Notes under the pieces: generated by a model
What the model saw: the letters and a program-made list of their open reading frames with translations, nothing else
Database searches by the model: none
Told to the model about the DNA's origin: nothing
Origin: Athripsodes cinereus
Lineage: Eukaryota; Arthropoda; Insecta; Trichoptera; Leptoceridae
Reading direction: 5' to 3'
DNA: 64,000 bases
NCBI GenBank assembly: GCA_947579605.1
Contig: OX388314.1
Span: 24,810,000-24,873,999, forward strand
In this document: positions 42,301-51,300 of the stretch, piece after piece
Position numbering within the stretch: position 1 is the stretch's first letter
Layout: the number at the start of each line of letters is the position of its first letter
Program-made: the position numbers and the translations under genes

Positions 42301-45300
42301 TGATGGTATAGTAGTAGTAGTAGTAGCACTATTCAAAAGTAAAAGATAAACTACTTAAATTATATTTTCCATACCTGATCAAATTGTTCAAATATTGAGG
42401 CAGAAGGTTGGTGAATGGTGCATATAACAGTCCTACCCTCCCTTGCCAAATTTCTCAAAAGTTTAACACAATGTGTAGAGGTCACTTGGTCCAAACCACT
42501 TGTGGGCTCATCCAAAAAGAATACTGGAGGATTATTTACCAATTCTAAAGCTATAGACAACCTGAAATAATTATAAACATATTTAAAAAAAAATCTATAT
42601 CCCTACCGAATATGAACTAATGCAGTATAAACTCGTGTGTCGTACGTAGTACAGGGCACGTAAACATAATTTAATTTGTAACGAAGATAAATACTAGTAG
42701 GTAGGTACATAATTAGGCCATCCACTCATTTACAAATGATCAAAACGATAATGAAACTAATCTGTCATCTATTATGTCTTTGTAAGAGTACCTAAATTAG
42801 ATTTTTTTCATATATTTTTTTATTAAATATACCTACGGCTAATGCCTTTCTAAAAAGAATATATACATTTCACACCTAACTATATTACATACAATAATAT
42901 TATTATGTACTTATAGATATCACTGCCACTGTAGTAGTCATGTGTAACACAGATCCGACCCGAGTCAAATGTTCGGGTCCTTCCAAATTGACCCGCGGGT
43001 CTACAGATCACCTACGGATCTTACGGGTCCTAATGATCTGTTTGAGCGGAGACCCGTTGGATCTGTGAGGACCCGATGACCCGAAAGATCTGTTTGAGAC
43101 GATGACATGTAGGATCCGTTTAAGCGGATGACACGTAAGTTCTGTATGTTTTGTTCACAAATTGAATAGAATGACCGTTTGTACTTACCCATACATACAT
43201 ACCATCACGCCGCTTCCCATACATACAAATCCGTATTCTAATAATATATTGTGTTTTATTGCTGGAAAGTATCGCAAAGTTTTGCTAGTCTCTAAAAACA
43301 TTTTTCACAAAATAATACTACAATACACAAACACAAAATATTTCACAAAAAATATCATGGCGAAACATTTTATGAAACCAATACTTTTTCATATAAAATG
43401 TTTACCTTTAATCAATAGCTTATCCACTATTTATTTCAACTAAACCTTTGCACAGTTCACAATAAAAGTATTTTCCTAATTGAAATTAATTGGTAGTATG
43501 TTGTTTTTTTTCCTTTATTTATATTGTTTTTCTTTGTTTATGCATTATTTCTCTTGACTGTTTTTTTTTTAATTTGTATTATTTGTAAAGGCTGATACAG
43601 CTGTTTGTTATGTAAATAAATAAATATTTTATGGCCAATAAATGTCATTATTATTATTCTTATAATTATTGAGTACTCCGTTCAGATATTAAGTGTAAAA
43701 ATCTCCATACCGTTTGAAAGACATAGTGGATCATAGACAATAAGCTATCAACACCGGAAACAGCTCCGACCCGTAGACCCAGGTATATGCTGCAACCGGA
43801 AAGACCCGTGACCCGTGTATGTACCTACAGCGGAAACGGGTCCGAGCTAAAGACAAAGATCTCCCAAGTAGCACATGCTAGTAACTTTGATTCGAGGCCA
43901 TTCATAAAGTAGAAACATTTAATCGCATTTTCGACACGTTTCTACACAAAGCAAACTATCCGCACTATGGCAAGTCCGATTCGAAACTGATTCAACACAA
44001 AATTACTAAAATGAATACTGAAACGACGTTTCGAATTCGCTTCCAAACGTTACAAAACAATGTTACATTATTCATTTTAGACATAATGTGTGGTAATGTT
44101 TTGAAACAGACTTCAAACATTGTGTGGGTTTGAGAAAACTATGCATTCATACCAGTTCTATTCAAACTGTTTATTGCTTAAGACTTATAAAATTAAAATG
44201 CACCGTAATTATTTTTACTGAAACATTGTTGTTTTGCACAATGATGGTGATATCTTAAATTCATCTGCATTGCTTCTGAGGATAGTGACCTAAAATATCT
44301 CTGTAAATAAAAAATACTAATGATGATATTTGTTGTTTTCATTCTGAAATAATGATGCGAAAATGTGTTCGTCATACGCTTCGGTAATTTGCGGGACCTT
44401 GATTGGTTTGTTTTCTGGAAAAATATGGCTGTTAATATTTGTTAAGTTAAACTGTTTGTGTCCCTAAAGAAGAAATAAATAAATAAAAAAGAAATAAATA
44501 AATAAAAAAAATGAGAACTTTTCAATTTTAGAATTGTAACTTTGAAGCAAAATTTAGTAATTTTTTCGATAGATACCGATGATCAAGAATATTTTTTTAA
44601 CTAGAAATTTTTGTACTTAACATATTTTTTTTTAATTATCTCGATATGTTAATAAACAAAAAAGATACAATATTTTTTCTAAAGATCTATTTTCATTAAA
44701 AATCACCCACGGCACGTTACAAAAATAGCCTCCAAAAAAAAATTTCGAGAGAAAAAATAATAATACTTGTTTGAAAGTTCAACATATCAGGCAATCAACA
44801 GGCAAAGTATAAAAAAAATCAAAAACATCGAGCAACGATTTTTCCATTGTTTGTGTTTTTTTGTTTGGATCGTTGTATGTACTTATTCATTATCAATCAT
44901 AGACTTATTTGTTATTACGCGGCGGCAGAATTGCCATCCACACTTCTCAGCATTATACAACCAGATAAGTCTCCATATGATCAGTCATGGTCACATATTC
45001 AAATATCTTTATTATTATTATTATAATAAAAGACCACCTATTAAATTGGTCTAAGTTTATTTATATCTATATTATTATCAACAATGTATGTTTTTGTCGA
45101 ATTCCATCTTTACGATAAACTTTATTAGCACAACAATTGATTATTCATATATTGTCTAGATGGTGCTGGTAAAATATGGAAACAAATGCAAAGTTAATTA
45201 TATTTATTATATGATTATTATAATAATATATGATCTATAATAGAACAATTATATAATACATAATTATGTCTATAGTTTTATTACGTGTAGATACATAGGG

Positions 45301-48300
45301 TACGTACAAAGATAAATTCTAATAATTCAGAAAAATAATATTTATACCTCCTAATATACGAGCTCGCCAAAATTCGGGAACCGATACAACATCTGCAAGT
45401 AAGTGTATTAATTGAAATTAATATATCGGCTTAAAAATATACAAAAATACTTTGAGAATCGCGGACTCCTATTTGACAAATATAGAACGCCGAAACAGTA
45501 AAGAAACGTTTCCAAACGTTTCGAACCATTTAGACGCGGATTCGAAACATGTTCGAAACGTCGTTACAACTCCATTTTGGAATCATACATATTGATGAAA
45601 ATAGATTGTATGACCATATATATGTTTATTTAAATATCGTATAAAACTCTCTTAAATGACACATATTTTGATAAAACTTAGTTGAAGAAGTCATAACTGA
45701 AAATAATGAGAAAAACTTGTATAATTAGAAGCTGCTAGGAACATTCTTTGTACAATTACAATTATTTATTAATATAAATTTTATCGTTAAAATTCTAAAA
45801 TTATAAAGGCGCACTAAATAATTGGACCTATCTAACTATTTTACTCGATAAAGCAAGCCTTGCAGGGAAATTTTAGGTTAACATACCGCAGATATAGTAT
45901 TTATACTTCGTGTATGTTCAAGTGAATCGACAAATTATTAAAATGGCGTTTGTTGTTTTCCCGCATCCATGATTAAAATCATGATGTCAAACATTTTGAG
46001 GTTAGATTATTCCTCACGCGCCATGACATTTGAAAGTAGACACATCTAGAAACGTCGTTTCGAATTTGATTTGAAACGTCGTTTCGACATTTCTTCCCCA
46101 TTTTTAGTCGACGTTTCATAACTGCTTTGTAACGGGGACTTAAAATGTTGCTTGTTTTTGAAACAAATGTTATCGCCGTTTCAAATCGGCGCCCAGAGAG
46201 CGACAAAAATGGTTTCTTGGGCTGGGTTGTAACCGGAAAGACCCGTGACCCGAATCATATGTTCGGCTCACTGCTATCAGTGGACCCGAACGGGTCGGGT
46301 CGCCTCAAAGTGATCTGTTACCCATGACTACACTGTAGTAAATCTATTTGATTTGTTGTTTAAAAAGTTAATCATACCCAACAGGTAGGGTTGCCAGATG
46401 TACGGTTTTCGACCGAACAGCCCGGTTTTCGTTATGCTAGTCCAGTCAAGAAAATCTCTATAAACCGGACAGAAGATTGTTAATATAGGTAGGTAGGTAC
46501 ATTATATTTCTGTTAATAAATAAAATAAAAAAAAAAATGACCGGTTTTTTTTCAACATATCTGGCAACCCTACCAACAGGTGAGGGACTGACAGCACACA
46601 GCAATATTAAGAACGTGAAATAAATACTACAGTGGATACTCGCTGTACTCATACTCACTCGGCGCTAATTCGCCAAGGTAAAAGCGACATTTATTAAACA
46701 TTCAAATAATAACAGTTATTATTTGAATGTTTAATTTGGTGTATTTATAGTTACTATAAATACACGTAGTACAGACTAGTGATGTATCGAATGTTCGTAT
46801 TCGCAAAAAAATATGCGAATGTTTTGCGAATATTATTTTGGTAATAAAGTATCGGATATTCGGTAAAAGTACCAGATACTTACCCGGTACATTGTAGAAA
46901 AAGGTTCTGCAAAAATATTCTTTAAGACTCAGAAACCGCGAAATGCTGGTTTTTTGTTGGTTTTTACATTTTTTAAATCGTCTTTAATAATGTTACATAT
47001 TCACGGAAAAAATATATGTTATAGATCAATTCTTTTTCTATTGAATGGTAATGTTTTGAGTTTGGATAGTTTATTTATTTTTTTGATAAAAATTCCGAAA
47101 AAAATAGCATTTTTTTGTTTTTGAATCACTTTGCTTGAATACCGGGTGGACCAGCGACATATTTTTTTTTTGTTATAATGCCTAATAATATTTTGCAGTG
47201 AACTGTCATGTAAATATTTTCAACAAATATTAAAATCAGTTTTAAAATTAAAAAAACCTTCAGTTGAGGAACAATTCATATTTGTATGACGTCTTTATTT
47301 TTGTCCAAAGAATGAGACAGTCTTATGCTTTATCTATTCGCGCACGAGAGAAAAATGACACAGTCGGTTCCGAGCCGGCTTGCAGTGCGGACGTGGGGTC
47401 TGCGCTAATTTTTTGTTTGTTTTTTTGTCATTATTAAATTAGGTATATAATTTCACAATATTTGCATATAAGTCTCGAGTATATAAGTACTACACTACGG
47501 ATCATACCTTTTGGAAAAATGTATTTTACGACGAATTTAATCTTGATTTTTTTTTGCATATTTTATATATTTTTTTATCTTATTAAGTACATAATGCAAT
47601 ATATTTATCGAAAACAATATATTTTATACATCTTTTTTATTATTATTATTAAATATGAACAAATAACAAGGAGTAAAATATGTAAAATGAGCAAGCTAAT
47701 CGCTTCTTCCAACTAACCCATTTTTTAGTAGGCTTGCCCATATTTACTTTTTTATAAAAAAAATTATACATAAAAAAGAAATCACGACATAATTATCCCA
47801 TAAGTAGGGTAACCAGCAGAACAGTTGCATGTAATAAACATGCAGGCCGTCTTCTCTGTGCCAATAAAAAAAATAAGACATTCAAGATGGGCGGCAAACC
47901 TCATCGCTGAAATTGAGTTGTAATACTTATGTCTTTATTTTTTCGAACACCTCTTTTCACTTTTTTATTGTAAGCAAAAATAACTTTTTTTGTTTTAACA
48001 CCAGAGCACAACGTTTTTTTAATCAAAATTTAATGTGCTATGATATACCTGCTTGGTTAAAAAAAAAACACCAATACTGTATTTGAAATATGTATACAAA
48101 AAACATTTTGTCGAAAATCCCTAAATTATTACCATCAGTGTAGCTGCATTTAGCTATGCCACCAATAATATATTATTACAACACGTAGAAATGCATTCTG
48201 TGTGTGTGTGTGTGTGCGTGTGTGCAGAAGTACCTACCTAGATATAGGCTAAAATTTTATAGTAGTTATTATTATTATTCTCTTTTGTTAGAAGTTGTAA

Positions 48301-51300
48301 TTATTATTATTACCTACTAGTGGTGGGACCAGTGGGGTAATGAGCAATTTTATTATTCCACAAATTAATACAAAAATTTAAAAGCACACCTGACTTGAGA
48401 AAATGTCTATACCCTTCCCCCCATTTCCTCTTTCACATCGCCAATTTTTCGATTTAGTATAAGACTGAGATATTTCACGATTATATTTATGTTCCGTTGA
48501 GCACTCGGTAAAGAATAGATCAACCACTTTTTTCTGTAAGTTTTCGAGTGTCCTGTAAAAGTCAGGTGTTCGAGAAATTTTTCATTTTAAACTCGGCGAT
48601 AAGATTTGCCACCCTTCCTAAATGTCCTATTTTTTATTGCGGCTGATGCTGACCACCCCACTTGTGGGATAATAGATTAAAAGTTGCACCCTCCCTCACC
48701 CATGAATGTTACAGGAATGTCATCCATACATACTTGTGGGATAAGCCGTGATAGTATAGAAGTAGTAGATATGTATGTGCCTACAATTTCAAAATTTACC
48801 CAAATTTTTGAAATTCTATCCCCCGTCGCCAGATTTCCATTACGATACATAGGAATATTCCAATTTCCATTACGATACATAGGAATATTCCAATATTTTC
48901 ATACCTATAAGAAATTTATATGAAAAATATGTAATCGGGTGCTATTTTGCATGTGTGGAAAGCACGCCACTGTGTGTCCTGCTGTGTGACGCACTAGTGT
49001 GTCCCCCTCTAACCTCTCCCCTCCCTCTTCATCGCTTCTTTCCGCATTCACTCTCTGGACTTTGTAAAAATAATTTGAGTAAATTCGTATGTGTGCTTGT
49101 ATTGTTTGTGTATTGTGCTACAGAAGTTTATATTAAACAAGCAATAGAAATGCATAGTTATAATCGTTGTGTATTTCATGTTATAGGTCGGTATTTATTG
49201 ATTATCCTTAAATGTGGCTGCTATCATATATTATATAGTATCTGGTAATGATTTAGACAATATTATTAGACAATTTGAAAAAAGGCACAAAATGTGACCT
49301 TGTCTTTATGAACAGTACCCCTTACGTGCAGTTAGTTCACTGAATAACAAATTGTGGGAGATGCCGTGATGGTTTATTTTTATCATAATATGATAAAAAT
49401 AAACCATCACTATGTAAATAATGTCAACTTCCAAAAAAAATATATTTCAATTGATAATAAATACTAGACTATGATATAAAATAAATCGTTAATGTTTTTT
49501 TAACTAATCTAACCTAAAATTTTCAATTTTCAGAAACCAACATAATAATATCAAAAATTTTATTTATAAAATAATTTTTCTTTCTTTGTCAAGAATTGTT
49601 CTAATCATACTTTTTATTTGACAATATTCTCAGGGTAAAGCCGGATACTGAGCTAGTAATATTATAAACGCACAAAACTTTGGTTGAATATTTTGGACTA
49701 AGCATTATTTTTATTATTATTATTATTATTAATCCTTGGTCCTGACTATGAGCTGAGAAAATAATAATATCAGCGGAACTTCGATACTCGTATTGAGATG
49801 CACTATTATTATTATTTATACCGTCGTGTCGTATTGCACTAACACATTCAAATATACCATTTGTCTTAATACACACATCTAAGCAATAAATGTGTTCTCC
49901 TATTGGATAATTTGGCGGAATTTTTTTATTATATACTAAACGACATTTTACCTAATCATGATATTTTATTTGAGTAGGTCTTCCTCTTAAGAAAACCGAA
50001 GAGTTTTGAAATTCCTGTACCATTTTGAAAATTCGGCGACGGAGGGTAGAAGTTTTAATGTTTGAACAATTGTAAAAATTATCCAAAATCACACATTCGT
50101 TACATCGCTATTACAGACATTCAAGCTATGTGCAAGATAAAAAAAACTGTGAAATAATAATACATAGCAAAGTATCTTAATTCAATGAGAAGATCGGAAA
50201 ATCTTGGAAAATGCCATCAACATAAAGATAGAGATGAAGCTATTAAATATGATTTTGTAAGTGGATACTTTTCAGAGAGCATTATTCCTCTGCTAAATAA
50301 TTACATTATTTTCTTTATTATTTTTACTACGTTTATTTCCCACACCTCAGAGGTGGTACACCGTGATAATTTCAGTTTTTTTTACATATACAGACAATTC
50401 ACACAGATCGAACTAGTCCCAAACTTAGATATGAATCTTGTATTATGGGTACTAACGCAACGATACACATATATACAATGCACTAAACACATATACAATA
50501 TGTAACACCAGAACCCAGGACAATTTGAAAAAGTTATAATATATATGTCGGCCGATGTGGCGCGGAGGTAACACTCTTGCCTTTGAGTCACGAGGTCCCG
50601 GGTTCGATTCCCGGCCAGGGCAGATTGAGGAATGACCTTTTTCTAATTGTCCTGGGTCTGGGTGTTACCTACATGTATATGTGTTTAGTGCATTGTAGGT
50701 ATATGTGTGTATCGTCGCATTAGTACCCATAATACAAGATTCATCTTAGTTTAGGACTAGCTTGATCTGTGTGAAATGTCTATGTATGTTATGTTATGTT
50801 ATATTTGATACAAACAAAAACACTGTTTTCTTTACACCTACGATTTGTTACTCGAGTACTTTCGTCAAGTTTTTGTTAATATCAAATACTGTACTGGCAA
50901 TAATAATAATGAACTCAAAGATGGGCTGGTCAAGTACAAAAAATATGTTTAATGGTTATTAGGTATGTTATATTTTGTAAAATTTTATTGTATGTTGCCC
51001 ATTTTTTTAAATAAATAAATAAAAAAAAAATCTTATCACAATGTGAACACACAAACTAGATCTGCTGAACTGTTCAATTTAAAAAGGGGCCGGTGGGGCA
51101 AATGACTTTTGAAAAGACTACGGTGGGGCACGAAGAAAGAAGGTTGGGAAACACTGCATACATTAAAACAATAATTATCTACCCACCTTCTTTTTTGTCC
51201 ACCGGAAAGTCTTTCTATTCTTGTATCCGTGTGTTCTAGAAGACCAATATTCTTCAATATGGCCATGCAAACTTGATCTCTTTGTGATCCTTTGGGCAGT

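Larger units (their letters stand above)
46926..49985. other. Intron DNA without a gene; repeats only
   Basis: Contains an inverted copy of the (TAG)n family (47795-47935), a (GT)n run (48199-48224), another family copy (48490-48770), a 30-bp tandem repeat and a 45-base hairpin. No coding frame is convincing. Confidence 0.5.

Noticed and set aside
50551..50620. A tRNA gene
   Set aside because: Box A and box B are present but the acceptor stem does not pair, and a repeated non-tRNA body and tail follow; it is the head of a SINE.
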